A stretch of 64,000 nucleotides of DNA from Fodinisporobacter ferrooxydans (GTDB taxonomy: Bacteria > Bacillota > Bacilli > Tumebacillales > MYW30-H2), in NCBI RefSeq assembly GCF_022818495.1, contig NZ_CP089291.1:434001-498000 (forward strand), written 5' to 3'. The notes below the pieces were generated by a model. That model was not told where the DNA came from and searched no databases. It saw only the letters and a list, made by a program, of their open reading frames with translations. Below, one piece after another: positions 1-9,227 of this stretch (position 1 is the stretch's first letter; each line of letters opens with the position of its first letter). The position numbers were made by a program, and so were the translations under genes.

Positions 1-473
1 TCCACAATGTTTCCCGTTCCTGGTTCACCCTTTGTCCGAATCATGGAAGCACCTTCAGCGATACGGCGTAATGCTTCCCCTAAACCACGGGCGCCGCAGA
101 CAAACGGAACTGTAAATTCCCGCTTATTGATATGGTATTTATCATCAGCCGGTGTCAAAACTTCACTTTCATCAATATAGTCAACGCCAAGAGATTCTAA
201 TATTTTTGCTTCAACAAAATGTCCAATACGAGCTTTTGCCATAACCGGTATGGATACCGACTTCATAACTTCTTCGACGATTGTCGGATCTGCCATCCGT
301 GCAACCCCGCCAGCGGCGCGGATATCCGCCGGCACACGTTCCAATGCCATAACGGCGACAGCACCTGCTTCTTCCGCTATTTTCGCTTGTTCTGCGTTCA
401 CCACATCCATGATGACGCCGCCTTTTTGCATTTCTGCCATACCCCGTTTAACCCGTGATGTACCTACTTCCAT
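1..473 (-). CDS. pdxS: Pyridoxal 5'-phosphate synthase lyase subunit PdxS (partial, 3' end outside window)
   Basis: PdxS makes PLP from ribose 5-phosphate, glyceraldehyde 3-phosphate and ammonia supplied by PdxT. About 157 N-terminal residues of the usual ~294 are in the window. The protein opens [19 protein letters not shown] and continues through very conserved PdxS blocks such as [32 protein letters not shown] and [15 protein letters not shown], then [19 protein letters not shown] at the edge. The start is the ATG at 473, nine bases after an AGGAGG. Only about 55 bases separate it from the aspartase gene upstream, so it may be read through from the ectoine cluster, which contains at least two PLP enzymes. 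I cannot see whether pdxT follows. Confidence 0.95.
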   Translation of the reverse strand, partial: MEVGTSRVKRGMAEMQKGGVIMDVVNAEQAKIAEEAGAVAVMALERVPADIRAAGGVARMADPTIVEEVMKSVSIPVMAKARIGHFVEAKILESLGVDYIDESEVLTPADDKYHINKREFTVPFVCGARGLGEALRRIAEGASMIRTKGEPGTGNIV

Positions 474-528
474 GATGATTTGCCTCCTGTTGAAATACAA
501 ACTTGACATTTAAAAATGCTCACAATAT

Positions 529-1947
529 TTATTTTGCTAAAAGTTCCAAACCAGCAATTCCGGGACGAGTCATTTCATATGGATCTAGAATCAGATCCAA
601 TTCCTCTTTCGTCAAAACATTTTGATGAAGACAAATATCTCGCACCGATTGTTCGGTCAAAATTGCTTCTATGGCGATTCGTGCGGTTGTCTCATACCCC
701 AAGTGTGGATTTACGGCAGTAATGACACCGACACTTTTTTCGACATTTTCTTTGAGCCGTTCTTCATTTGCTTCAATGCCCGTTAGACAATATTCCGTGA
801 AGACGCGGAAAGCGTTCGTCATGATCTGAATCGATTGCAGCAAGTTAAAGACCAGCACCGGCTCCATAACATTCAACTCTAACTGCCCTGCTTCTGATGC
901 CAAGCTAATGGTTTGATCATTTCCAATAACCTGAAAGGCCACTTGATTTATCACTTCAGCCATGACAGGATTTACTTTTCCCGGCATAATCGATGACCCT
1001 GGCTGTCGTGGCGGCAAAAAGATTTCTCCTAATCCGACGCGGGGGCCGGAAGCCATAAGTCGCAAGTCGTTGGCAATTTTAGACATATTAATCATGCATA
1101 CTTTTAAAGCAGCAGAAACTTCTGTATATGAATCTGTATTTTGAGTCCCGTCAACGAGATGCTCTGCACCTGCCAATGGAAGTCCGCAGATTTCCGCCAG
1201 CGCTTTCACCGCAAAATCAATGTATTGTGGATCTGCATTCAAACCTGTCCCAACTGCCGTGGCTCCTATGTTCACTTCGTATAGGGAAGCTTTAGAATGC
1301 TGAATCCTTTGAATGTCGCGTTTCACAACACGGCGATATGCTTCGAATTCTTGACCAAGCCGGATCGGGACAGCATCCTGCAAGTGTGTCCGGCCCATTT
1401 TAATGATCGGATCAAACTGCTTCGCTTTCTCAACCAGCACATCATGCATTCGCTCCATCACAGCAAGCAACAACTTGAGTTCACTCAATACGGCAATATG
1501 AACAGCAGTTGGAAACGTATCATTTGTCGATTGTGACATATTTACATGCGTATTGGGACTCAATACATGATAATTTCCCTTTTCTTCCAAAAGTAGTTCA
1601 AGCGCCCGATTCGCGATGACTTCATTCGTATTCATGTTAATGGATGTTCCAGCTCCACCTTGAATCGGATCAACGAGAAACTGTTCATCCCATTTTCCAT
1701 CTATAATTTCATCGGCTGCTGTGATGATGGCTTCGCCCAAACGAAAACTTAATCGATTTATTTTCATATTAGCCATTGCAGCAGACTTTTTGACCATTGC
1801 CATAGCCCTGATGAGAGCTGGATGGAGCCGGAACCCTGTAATTGGAAAGTTTTCAACTGCACGCAATGTTTGTATGCCATAGTAGGCATTTAGCGGGACT
1901 TCCTTTTCTCCAAGAAAATCTTTTTCCAAACGAGTTTGCTTCATCAT
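529..1947 (-). CDS. aspA: Aspartate ammonia-lyase (aspartase)
   Basis: Aspartase reversibly deaminates L-aspartate to fumarate and ammonia in the cytoplasm. The 472-residue product has the usual family length and the fumarase/aspartase signature GSSIMPGKVNPV around residue 320, whose loop carries the catalytic serine. Conserved blocks GGAGTSINMNTNEVIANRA, MSQSTNDTFPTA and GRTHLQDAVPIRLGQEF also fit aspartase; the last resembles aspartase better than fumarase but I have not aligned them. The start ATG at 1947 follows AGAAGG by about eight bases. It lies 19 bases after ehuA on the same strand and is probably the last catabolic gene of the ectoine operon. Aspartate is the expected end product of ectoine breakdown, so this enzyme would feed it into the TCA cycle. 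Confidence 0.93.
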   Translation of the reverse strand: MMKQTRLEKDFLGEKEVPLNAYYGIQTLRAVENFPITGFRLHPALIRAMAMVKKSAAMANMKINRLSFRLGEAIITAADEIIDGKWDEQFLVDPIQGGAGTSINMNTNEVIANRALELLLEEKGNYHVLSPNTHVNMSQSTNDTFPTAVHIAVLSELKLLLAVMERMHDVLVEKAKQFDPIIKMGRTHLQDAVPIRLGQEFEAYRRVVKRDIQRIQHSKASLYEVNIGATAVGTGLNADPQYIDFAVKALAEICGLPLAGAEHLVDGTQNTDSYTEVSAALKVCMINMSKIANDLRLMASGPRVGLGEIFLPPRQPGSSIMPGKVNPVMAEVINQVAFQVIGNDQTISLASEAGQLELNVMEPVLVFNLLQSIQIMTNAFRVFTEYCLTGIEANEERLKENVEKSVGVITAVNPHLGYETTARIAIEAILTEQSVRDICLHQNVLTKEELDLILDPYEMTRPGIAGLELLAK

Positions 1948-1966
1948 GCTGTTAACCTTCTTTCAA

Positions 1967-2827
1967 CTATAAATGCCTCCCACTGAGATGAAATCTGCTT
2001 AAGAAAGCCTTTGTACGCGGATTTTGCGGATTTCCGAACAGTTCGCTCGGAGCCCCTTCTTCTACGATTTTTCCGCCATCCATAAACAACACCCGGTCTG
2101 CAACATCACGCGCGAAGTCCATTTCGTGCGTGACCAAAATCATGGCCATTTCGCCTTCAGCCGCGATTTCTTTGATCACTGCAAGCACTTCGCCCACCAT
2201 TTCCGGATCAAGTGCCGAAGTCACTTCATCAAACAGCATAATCTTGGGACGCATGACCAAGGCACGGGCGATTGCCACACGCTGTTGTTGCCCTCCCGAC
2301 AGTTGCGATGGATAGGCATCTAATTTGTGAATAAGGCCTACCTTATCCAACATTGTTTTCGCCCGTTCGATCGCTTCCTCTTTTGTAATACCCAAAACAT
2401 GAATCGGTGCTTCAATGCAATTTCTCAATACGGTCATATGCGGAAACAGATTGTATTGTTGAAACACCATCCCGATCTTTCCGCGAACCCGATGAAGATG
2501 TTTTTCATCAGCAGAAACCAGCTTCCCATTGATCTTTTTATGCCAAAGCAATTCTCCGTCTACTTCGATGGTTCCAGCGCTTGGCCGTTCCAGCGTCATT
2601 AACATTCGTATCAAGGTTGTTTTTCCAGAGCCGCTCGGTCCTATAATCGCCACTTTTTCACTTGGATAAATGTTGAAATCCATATCCTTTAGGATTTCCA
2701 CATCACCAAACGATTTACCGATTTTCTGATAGCGAACGATCGGCTCATACCCCCAGCCTGCTGCGTTCCCTTGTTGCTTTTTGAAATCCTTAGACGGAGT
2801 TTGATTCAAATTTAGCAGTTGGCTCAT
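1967..2827 (-). CDS. ehuA: Ectoine/hydroxyectoine ABC transporter ATP-binding protein EhuA
   Basis: This is the ATPase of a polar amino acid type ABC importer. It shows Walker [13 protein letters not shown], the signature [15 protein letters not shown], Walker [15 protein letters not shown] and the switch histidine in [16 protein letters not shown]. The ATG at 2827 (MSQLLNLN) follows AAGGAAGTGG and is preferred over an upstream ATG at 2851; it gives 286 residues and overlaps the end of ehuD by 38 bases. The ~40-residue stretch before the ATPase fold is longer than in most GlnQ-type proteins. The EhuA assignment rests on its place after ehuB, ehuC and ehuD, which are recognisable themselves. 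Confidence 0.88.
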   Translation of the reverse strand: MSQLLNLNQTPSKDFKKQQGNAAGWGYEPIVRYQKIGKSFGDVEILKDMDFNIYPSEKVAIIGPSGSGKTTLIRMLMTLERPSAGTIEVDGELLWHKKINGKLVSADEKHLHRVRGKIGMVFQQYNLFPHMTVLRNCIEAPIHVLGITKEEAIERAKTMLDKVGLIHKLDAYPSQLSGGQQQRVAIARALVMRPKIMLFDEVTSALDPEMVGEVLAVIKEIAAEGEMAMILVTHEMDFARDVADRVLFMDGGKIVEEGAPSELFGNPQNPRTKAFLSRFHLSGRHL

Positions 2828-3524
2828 TGATTGCCACTTCCTTTCTTGCATCTTTTGTCATGTTTTCTTTTCTCGTATTTTTATTCAAACGGCCTTCTAG
2901 CTTTCTAACAAGCAATGCGGAAGGAAAACTCAAAACAAAAAACAATACACCGACAATGGTAAACGGTTCAAGATAGCGGAAGGATTCCGAGCCGATGATT
3001 TTTGCGGTCTGCATCATTTCCACCACCGTAATCGCGGATAACAGAGGAGTATCTTTAAACATGACAATCAAATAGTTCCCGAATACAGGGATGACAGGTG
3101 GAATCGCTTGCGGCAAAATGATGCGGAACCAGATTTGCAGCGGTGAAAAATTCAGCGCTTTTCCGGCTTCCCATTGACCTTTGGGAATCGCATCGATACC
3201 GGAACGATAGACTTCTGACAAATAGGTGCTATAATGCAGTCCCAAGCCGATTACCCCAGCTGTAAAAGGGGAAAGAGTAATACTGTAATTCGGCAAGACA
3301 TAAAAGATAAAAAACAACTGAACCAATAGGGGAGTGCTTCGAATAAACTCTACGATTCCCCCAATCGTCCGAGCCAGTGGCTTGAACTTCGAACGTCTTC
3401 CCAATGCAAACAATAAACCAACGATTACGGACAATAGGAATGAGCAAATCGCGGCACTCAACGTGATCAACATGGCTTGCAGCAATTTAGGCAATATAGA
3501 TATGGCAAAATTCCAGTCCCACAT
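2790..3524 (-). CDS. ehuD: Ectoine/hydroxyectoine ABC transporter permease EhuD
   Basis: This is an integral membrane permease of the His/Glu/Gln class with several hydrophobic segments and the EAA loop near [20 protein letters not shown]. The opening [14 protein letters not shown] and the blocks [34 protein letters not shown] and [11 protein letters not shown] match EhuD as I know it. The gene reads TTG-ATG directly after the ehuC stop; the ATG at 3524 is nine bases from AGGGAGG and is the likely start. A charged tail of about 30 residues follows the last membrane segment, partly because the ehuA start is embedded in it. Confidence 0.88.
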   Translation of the reverse strand: MWDWNFAISILPKLLQAMLITLSAAICSFLLSVIVGLLFALGRRSKFKPLARTIGGIVEFIRSTPLLVQLFFIFYVLPNYSITLSPFTAGVIGLGLHYSTYLSEVYRSGIDAIPKGQWEAGKALNFSPLQIWFRIILPQAIPPVIPVFGNYLIVMFKDTPLLSAITVVEMMQTAKIIGSESFRYLEPFTIVGVLFFVLSFPSALLVRKLEGRLNKNTRKENMTKDARKEVAINEPTAKFESNSV

Positions 3525-3527
3525 CAA

Positions 3528-4175
3528 TTACATCCTCCCTACAGATACTCTACGCTCAATCCAGCGCACACCCAACGAAAGAGGATAAGCAATCACAAAA
3601 TAGAGTATGAGCAATAGGCTGAAAATTGTGGTGCTTTGCAAAGTCGTCGTTTGAAGCTCGATGCCTTTAAACGTCAGATCGGCAATCGTAACAAGGGAAA
3701 CCAAAGACGTTGATTTCAGAAGTTCGATCAGATTGTTGCCAAATGTCGGCAACATGATCAAAAGGGCTTGCGGTAAAATGACGAGCCTCATTCTTTGCCA
3801 ATTCGACAAATTCAGGGCAATGGATGCTTCCGTTTGTCCTTTCGGAACCGCCAGGATCGCACTCCTTACAACCTCGGCTCCGTAAGCGCCATAATTCAAT
3901 ACTAAAGCAATAATTCCCGCAACCATGGGGGGCAATTGCAGCCCAAACATCGGCAACGCAAAATATAGCCAAAACAACTGGACAAGCAGTGATGTCCCTC
4001 GAAACACTTCTATATAAATACTTGCAATCATGCGAATGATAAAGAATTTGGATAGGCGGCCGAATCCCGCAATAAATGCCATGAAAAACGATAATACGGC
4101 TGATATCAATGTAATCTCAATCGTGACCACTGCTCCCTGCAATAAAGACGGCAACAATACAAGAATGGATTGCAA
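3528..4175 (-). CDS. ehuC: Ectoine/hydroxyectoine ABC transporter permease EhuC
   Basis: This 215-residue permease subunit pairs with EhuD to form the membrane channel of the importer. It has hydrophobic segments at about residues 10-35, 60-85, 90-110 and 180-205, and an EAA loop around QTEASIALNLSNWQRMRLVI. The blocks IEVFRGTSLLVQLFWLYFAL, LNYGAYGAEVVRSAI and NNLIELLKSTSLVSLVTIAD resemble EhuC. Its stop codon sits against the ehuD start, consistent with translational coupling. It lies about 100 bases after ehuB, a gap that holds the imperfect repeat of TTTCTATATGCATC at about 4190-4220. Confidence 0.88.
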   Translation of the reverse strand: MQSILVLLPSLLQGAVVTIEITLISAVLSFFMAFIAGFGRLSKFFIIRMIASIYIEVFRGTSLLVQLFWLYFALPMFGLQLPPMVAGIIALVLNYGAYGAEVVRSAILAVPKGQTEASIALNLSNWQRMRLVILPQALLIMLPTFGNNLIELLKSTSLVSLVTIADLTFKGIELQTTTLQSTTIFSLLLILYFVIAYPLSLGVRWIERRVSVGRM

Positions 4176-4184
4176 TATATCCAG

Positions 4185-4222
4185 TACTCCTTTCTATATG
4201 CATCTACTTTCTATATGCATCT
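4185..4222. repeat. Short tandem repeat between ehuB and ehuC
   Basis: The motif CTTTCTATATGCATCT is present twice in tandem in the roughly 100-base gap between the ehuB stop and the ehuC start. ATATGCAT is itself nearly palindromic. It could be a slippage product or could affect mRNA processing between the highly expressed binding-protein gene and the permease genes; nothing in the sequence decides this. Confidence 0.55.
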
Positions 4223-4275
4223 TTATTTGTAGAAATCGGAGAGGATCCTGTCCTTTCCGATTTCCTATCGAATAT

Positions 4276-5169
4276 TTATTTGGATAATTCAGCAGCTGTT
4301 ACATTACCCGGCAGATTGTCTTTGTTAAATCCGAATTTTTCGAGAATCTGCAACAATTGCCCCGACTTTTCCAATTTGTTCAACCCATCGTCAAACGCTT
4401 TTAGAAAATCTTTGTCTTGCGTACGGAAAGCAGTTGCTCCATAACTGATTACACTTTTGCCGTCAATTACCGGTTGCTTGAAATCTTTTACCATTTCAAT
4501 CGATGGATCTTTTGCTGTTTTTAGTAAATCCTCCAGAGAAAGACTGGTCATCGTGATCGCATCTGCTCTTCCTGCTTTTAATGCTGCCAACGCTGAAGGA
4601 TTATCCGGCACAATTTCAATCTGATTTTTAGGAACTCCGGATTTTAGCAAGTAATTATATTCCATCGCGCCACCCATTACGGCTATTTTCGCTTTCGGAT
4701 TGTTTTTGATATCCTCGTAACTGTGCAGATTTAATGGATTTCCCTTTTTAACGGCGAAACCTTCTATCACCCTGTATTCCGGGTTCGCAAAGGCAACCTG
4801 TTTGGCGCGTTCGGGAGTGATATACATGCCCGCCGTGATCATGTCAAACCGCTTTGCATTCAGTCCCGGAATTAACGAGCCAAACTCCGTCAACACGCCA
4901 TTCATCTGTTTGATCCCCATGGTTTTCAGTACTGCCCGTGCCACTTCCACCGCTTCCCCCGTCAGTTTTCCGTCGGGAGTCGCGTATGCATACGGTTTTT
5001 CATTTGCAAATCCAACCGATACATACCCTTGTTTTTTTGCTTTTTCTAGAGTGGTCTCATGCGATGAAGCTGGGGAAGATGTTGATGGATTCGTTGCATT
5101 TGTTCCGCAACCGACAACCAAACTGAACAATAACGGAATGGAAACCAAACCTGCCAATGCTTTTTTCAT
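4276..5169 (-). CDS. ehuB: Ectoine/hydroxyectoine-binding lipoprotein EhuB
   Basis: EhuB is the extracellular solute-binding protein that delivers ectoine and hydroxyectoine to EhuCD-EhuA. The 297-residue product begins with a lipoprotein signal (MKKALAGLVSIPLLFSLVVGC) whose lipobox LVVGC predicts lipidation at Cys21. The mature part is a family 3 solute-binding fold with blocks highly typical of EhuB: VGFANEKPYAYATPDGKLTG, LTEFGSLIPGLNAKRFDMI, AGMYITPERAKQVAF and VIDGK. Aromatic and acidic residues in these blocks are expected to line the ligand pocket, by family knowledge. It is the first of the four transporter genes and has its own 223-base upstream gap with a perfect palindrome. Confidence 0.93.
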   Translation of the reverse strand: MKKALAGLVSIPLLFSLVVGCGTNATNPSTSSPASSHETTLEKAKKQGYVSVGFANEKPYAYATPDGKLTGEAVEVARAVLKTMGIKQMNGVLTEFGSLIPGLNAKRFDMITAGMYITPERAKQVAFANPEYRVIEGFAVKKGNPLNLHSYEDIKNNPKAKIAVMGGAMEYNYLLKSGVPKNQIEIVPDNPSALAALKAGRADAITMTSLSLEDLLKTAKDPSIEMVKDFKQPVIDGKSVISYGATAFRTQDKDFLKAFDDGLNKLEKSGQLLQILEKFGFNKDNLPGNVTAAELSK

Positions 5170-5280
5170 TTTGTTATTCCCCCTTTTAAGTTATAAAAAC
5201 AGCTGATAATGTCAGCGTTTTCATTATTATTCAACCAAAACCAGGAAGCCGTCTTTGTATGGTATTTCACAATTTGTTTC

Positions 5281-5296
5281 TTGAAAAGCTTTTCAA
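5281..5296. promoter_or_regulatory. Perfect 16-bp palindrome upstream of ehuB
   Basis: TTGAAAAGCTTTTCAA reads identically on both strands, about 112 bases upstream of the ehuB start in a very AT-rich gap. It is a candidate operator for the transporter genes. No U-run follows it on either strand, so it is less likely to be a terminator for the aldehyde dehydrogenase gene. The regulator is unknown. Confidence 0.45.
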
Positions 5297-5392
5297 AGAT
5301 TTTATTTAAAATTCGTAAAAATGTCAAACAACTAAATTTTACACTTATTTAATTTTATAAAATTTATAAATTATTGTATTTTAAAATTTTTA

Positions 5393-6832
5393 TTATTTTT
5401 TCAATTTAAAACACACAACTTTTGGCTCAGTCATTTCCTGCAATGCAAATTTTATGCCTTCACGTCCCAATCCTGAACCCTTCACACCGCCGAAAGGCAT
5501 TGCATCAATCCGGTAATCAGAACTATCGTTGATCATGATGCCGCCAACTTCCATTCTGCGAATGGCATGAAATGCTTTTTCAATATCTTTTGTAAAAATA
5601 CCTGCTTGCAGCCCATATTCATTGCGATTCGATTCACAAATCGCCGTATTGAGATCCGGAACACGATAGAGTGTAACAACAGGCCCAAATACTTCTTCCG
5701 ATGCCAGTGTACAGTTCTCCGGAACATCCGTTAAAACTGTCGGCATATAAAATGCCCCTTCACGTTTGCCGCCGCATAACAATTTTGCACCCTTTGCAAC
5801 CGCTTCATTTACCCAATTTTCAACGCGAATCGCTTCTTTTTCATTGATCATCGGGCCCATATCGGTAAACTCCGATAATTTATCACCCACGCGATATTGC
5901 AATGTCTGATTCACAAATTTTCCCTGAAATTCTTCAAACACTTGATCTTCAATATAAATTCTTTGAACGCCAAGGCAATTCTGGCCTGCTGCCCAAAACG
6001 CGCCGGATACGGTCGATTCGACTGCCTCTTCTAATTCTGCATCATTCAATACAATGACCGGAGAATTGGAGCCAAGCTCCATACTGATTTTTTTCAACCC
6101 GGCTTTTTTAAGAATCTCTTTTCCGGCTGACAAACCACCTGTAAAAGAAACCATTCGAATGTCCGGATGTGTAACAAGCGTATCCCCGATTTCACTGGCA
6201 TAACCGGTGATGACAGACAAAACTTTTGCCGGAAGTCCTGCTTTTTCAAACGCTTTTGCCAGCATGAGCGCACTTAAAGGAGTTACCGTAGCCGGTTTGA
6301 CAATGATGGCATTCCCCGCCGCAATTGCCGGCCCTACCTTGTGCGCCACCAGATTCAACGGATCATTAAAGGGCGTTATGGCTGCAATAATTCCGATTGG
6401 AAATCTGTAATAATAGCCTACCCGATTTTCACTTCCCTGCATCTGATCGAATGGTATGGTTTCCCCTTGAATTCTTCTCGCTTCCTCCGCACTGACACGA
6501 AGCGTTTCGATGCAGCGAGTTACCTCTTTCCTTGCTTCGCGAATGGTCTTGCTTCCTTCGCGGGCAATCATCGTAGCATATTCTTCTTTATTATCTAAAA
6601 TCCAATCAGCAGCACGGTTTAGAATCGCAATTCGTTCATGTGTCGGAATTTCCGCCGCTATTTTTGCGCCTTTTTTTGCTTCCTCTATGGCAAACAGCGT
6701 ATCTTCAATACTGGCAGCTGGAACTGTAGTGATTAAACTATCATCTTTGGGGTCACGCACATCTATCAACCGATCTCGTTCAACCCATTGGCCCGCGAGA
6801 AAAAATTTTTCACCTTTTGTCAGCGTCTTCAT
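5393..6832 (-). CDS. Aldehyde dehydrogenase, probable aspartate-semialdehyde dehydrogenase (DoeC role)
   Basis: This is a 479-residue NAD(P)-dependent aldehyde dehydrogenase. The catalytic cysteine is in AAGQNCLGVQRIY and the general-base glutamate in KISMELGSNSPVIV; the cofactor region carries FTGGLSAGKEI. The ATG at 6832 is seven bases after AAGGTGG and is preferred over an upstream ATG at 6850. By context it should oxidise L-aspartate 4-semialdehyde to L-aspartate, the DoeC step of ectoine catabolism; the sequence itself fixes only the superfamily. It resembles the aldehyde dehydrogenase at 48011-49444 along its length (for example both have AAITPFN then LNLV), so the two are paralogues, though clearly not a recent duplication. 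Confidence 0.88.
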   Translation of the reverse strand: MKTLTKGEKFFLAGQWVERDRLIDVRDPKDDSLITTVPAASIEDTLFAIEEAKKGAKIAAEIPTHERIAILNRAADWILDNKEEYATMIAREGSKTIREARKEVTRCIETLRVSAEEARRIQGETIPFDQMQGSENRVGYYYRFPIGIIAAITPFNDPLNLVAHKVGPAIAAGNAIIVKPATVTPLSALMLAKAFEKAGLPAKVLSVITGYASEIGDTLVTHPDIRMVSFTGGLSAGKEILKKAGLKKISMELGSNSPVIVLNDAELEEAVESTVSGAFWAAGQNCLGVQRIYIEDQVFEEFQGKFVNQTLQYRVGDKLSEFTDMGPMINEKEAIRVENWVNEAVAKGAKLLCGGKREGAFYMPTVLTDVPENCTLASEEVFGPVVTLYRVPDLNTAICESNRNEYGLQAGIFTKDIEKAFHAIRRMEVGGIMINDSSDYRIDAMPFGGVKGSGLGREGIKFALQEMTEPKVVCFKLKK

Positions 6833-6882
6833 AGAATTACCACCTTTCATTCGATTTTTGTATTCAACTGATACTTTTCTTC

Positions 6883-7923
6883 CTATAATTGGCCGCGACT
6901 GATATTAATCAAGTCAATCAAAATAGAAAATCCGGTTTCCTTACGGCCTGCTCCTGCACCAACCAAAGTAATTGGCCCAGCGAGATCACAATCGAATGTA
7001 ACGGCATTTGTTGCTCCTAAAACGCCTGCCAATGGGTCAGATACTGCGATTGCTTCCAATCCAACCTTTGCATAGATCGTATCGCCAGCTTTTTTTGCTT
7101 TTGCTATCAATTTCCATCGTTTCCCATTCGATTTGGCCCATTCCATATCATTTTGCGTTAAATGGCGAATTCCTTCACACTCTACATCGTCTCTTTTTAA
7201 CGGAATGCCCATGACGATGTTTGCCAAAATCACAATCTTGTACTGTGCATCATATCCATCTACATCGCTGGTAGGATCGGCTTCCGCATACCCGAGTGCT
7301 TGCGCTTCCGCCAAAGCTTCTTCATATGACAATCCTTCTTCCATCTTTGTCAGGATGTAGTTGGTCGTGCCGTTCAGAATTCCGCGAATTTCCGTAATTT
7401 CATTTCCTGCCAGCGACACGATCGGCATGCGCAATGAAGGTGTTCCACTCATTACTGTTCCTTCTATTCCCCAGCGCACTCCATTTTGTTTCGCCAATTC
7501 GGACAATTCTTGATAGGCCAAGGCTACCGGGCCCTTATTGCTCATGACTACATGTTTCTTGTTGGCAAACGCCGCCTTGCAGTGGTCAATTGCCGGTTGA
7601 CCGGTTTTTACGTCTGTGTATGTGATTTCTACCACCGTATCAGCATTACTCTCAGCAATGGTCTGAAAGCTATCCCAGCCCCGAATCAAACCAGGAACTT
7701 CCGGGTAATCGTCCAGTCTTCCCGTTTCTTTCACGACTCGGAGAATTTCTGTAATATCCAATCCATCCGGATGATAGATAGAACCTTTCATAATATCGGA
7801 AATTGCAACTATTTTCGCATCAAGCCCAACATCATCACGCAACACTTTATCTTTATCCCGCAAAATTTCAGCAAAACCCTGGCCGACAGTACCAAAGCCA
7901 AGCAAAGCAATTTTATGTGCCAA
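6883..7923 (-). CDS. Homoserine dehydrogenase, short form without ACT domain
   Basis: Homoserine dehydrogenase interconverts L-aspartate 4-semialdehyde and L-homoserine with NAD(P). The 346-residue product has the Rossmann motif LLGFGTVGQGFAEIL, the catalytic-lysine block HVVMSNKGPVALAY, and the family hallmark GILNGTTNYILTKMEEG followed by ALGYAEADPTSDVDGYDA. The C-terminal ACT domain of biosynthetic enzymes is missing, so threonine feedback is not expected. The start is probably TTG at 7923, eight bases after AAAGGAG; a GTG at 7932 overlaps that site. In this operon it may run towards oxidation of homoserine, or reduce semialdehyde to homoserine; direction is inferred. Known ectoine clusters do not normally contain it. 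Confidence 0.88.
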   Translation of the reverse strand: MAHKIALLGFGTVGQGFAEILRDKDKVLRDDVGLDAKIVAISDIMKGSIYHPDGLDITEILRVVKETGRLDDYPEVPGLIRGWDSFQTIAESNADTVVEITYTDVKTGQPAIDHCKAAFANKKHVVMSNKGPVALAYQELSELAKQNGVRWGIEGTVMSGTPSLRMPIVSLAGNEITEIRGILNGTTNYILTKMEEGLSYEEALAEAQALGYAEADPTSDVDGYDAQYKIVILANIVMGIPLKRDDVECEGIRHLTQNDMEWAKSNGKRWKLIAKAKKAGDTIYAKVGLEAIAVSDPLAGVLGATNAVTFDCDLAGPITLVGAGAGRKETGFSILIDLINISRGQL

Positions 7924-7952
7924 TTTGAACACTCCTTTTGGCTATTTTAAAT

Positions 7953-9164
7953 TCACAACCGATAGCGCCCGTTTATATACCGTTTTGCCGTCTCTGCAAG
8001 AATCGATACGCCAATCGGCAAGCATCTTTCATCAATATCGAATATCGGTGTATGCAAGTCCCGTTTCACATCATCCGGCAAAGCGCAGCCAAGGAAAAAC
8101 ATCGCGCCTGGCACAACCCGGGTCATATGCGCAAAATCTTCTCCTCCCAGACCAAAAGGGGTATCGATACATTTGAATTCCGGATACAGATCCCGGATCG
8201 TCGAAACAATCCATTCATTGACTCGCGCATCATTTTTTAAAGCCGGTTCTCCTCGATTGATATGGAACGTATACTTTCCACCCAAATTTGCAACGATGGA
8301 AAATGCTTTTTCGAGTTCCGAAATAATTAATTCCCTGACTTCCGGGTCATAACTGCGTGCCGTTCCTTGAATATATACCTCGGAAGGAATCACATTGCTG
8401 GTGGAACCTGCGCGGATTTGGCCAATACTTACCACTGCAGGTTCCAGGGGGGATACCCTGCGTGCAACAATTCCGTGCAGTGCCTGCAAGACCGGCCCCA
8501 ACATCCACACCGGATCTGTACCCAAGTGGGGATATGCCCCATGGCCGCCTGTGCCATAAAGGGTTGCTTCAAAAACATCGACATTTGCCATGCTGTAACC
8601 GGCATGTACTTGAACTTCTCCGACCGGGTTTTCCGGACTCATATGCAATGCGATTGCACAATCCACCCCATCCAGCACGCCGGCCTTGATCATATATGGA
8701 GCTCCGGTTAAACCATGCTCATCCGTTGCTTCCTCAGCCGGTTGAAAGATGAATTTCACCGTACCTTGAATCTCTCCGGCTTGAAAACATTCTGCCAACA
8801 CATGTGCTGCTCCCAATAAAATCGATGTATGTGCATCATGTCCACACGCATGCATGACACCTGTATTTTGCGAACAAAACGAGTGATTTGTCGCTTCAAG
8901 AATTGGCAGTGCATCCATGTCCGCACGAATCGCAATCGTTGGTCCCATGCCGGAACTTAATGTGCCGACAACAGCCGTTTTATACCCTACACCCGTTTCT
9001 ACTTTCATTCCTGGTATCTGATGTAATCGTTCAATAACGAAATTAGACGTTTGAAATTCCTGAAAGCTTAGCTCCGGATTCGCGTGAATGTTTCGTCTCC
9101 ACTGTATAATTTCGTCGGAAAGAGCTTGTGCTCTTTCCAACAATGAAACAGATGATGTGCTCAT
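7953..9164 (-). CDS. M20-family amidohydrolase, candidate N-acetyl-diaminobutyrate deacetylase
   Basis: This 403-residue enzyme belongs to the M20D/IAA-amino acid hydrolase group. It shows HANPELSFQE, the metal-site blocks ADMDALP, HACGHDAHT, QPAEEA and GGEDFAHM, and a dimerisation/lid domain around residues 190-300. Such enzymes remove acyl groups from N-acyl amino acids using two metal ions. In known ectoine degraders this step is done by DoeB/EutE of the AstE-AspA family, which is missing here, so this protein probably replaces it by cleaving N-alpha-acetyl-L-2,4-diaminobutyrate to acetate and DABA. The substrate is inferred from position only. Its ATG is seven bases after GAGGTG. Confidence 0.85.
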   Translation of the reverse strand: MSTSSVSLLERAQALSDEIIQWRRNIHANPELSFQEFQTSNFVIERLHQIPGMKVETGVGYKTAVVGTLSSGMGPTIAIRADMDALPILEATNHSFCSQNTGVMHACGHDAHTSILLGAAHVLAECFQAGEIQGTVKFIFQPAEEATDEHGLTGAPYMIKAGVLDGVDCAIALHMSPENPVGEVQVHAGYSMANVDVFEATLYGTGGHGAYPHLGTDPVWMLGPVLQALHGIVARRVSPLEPAVVSIGQIRAGSTSNVIPSEVYIQGTARSYDPEVRELIISELEKAFSIVANLGGKYTFHINRGEPALKNDARVNEWIVSTIRDLYPEFKCIDTPFGLGGEDFAHMTRVVPGAMFFLGCALPDDVKRDLHTPIFDIDERCLPIGVSILAETAKRYINGRYRL

Positions 9165-9227
9165 TCGACTTCACCTCAATTTTCTTGTATACTAAAGGTG
9201 ATTTTATATTTTCCCAAGAATTTTTTT

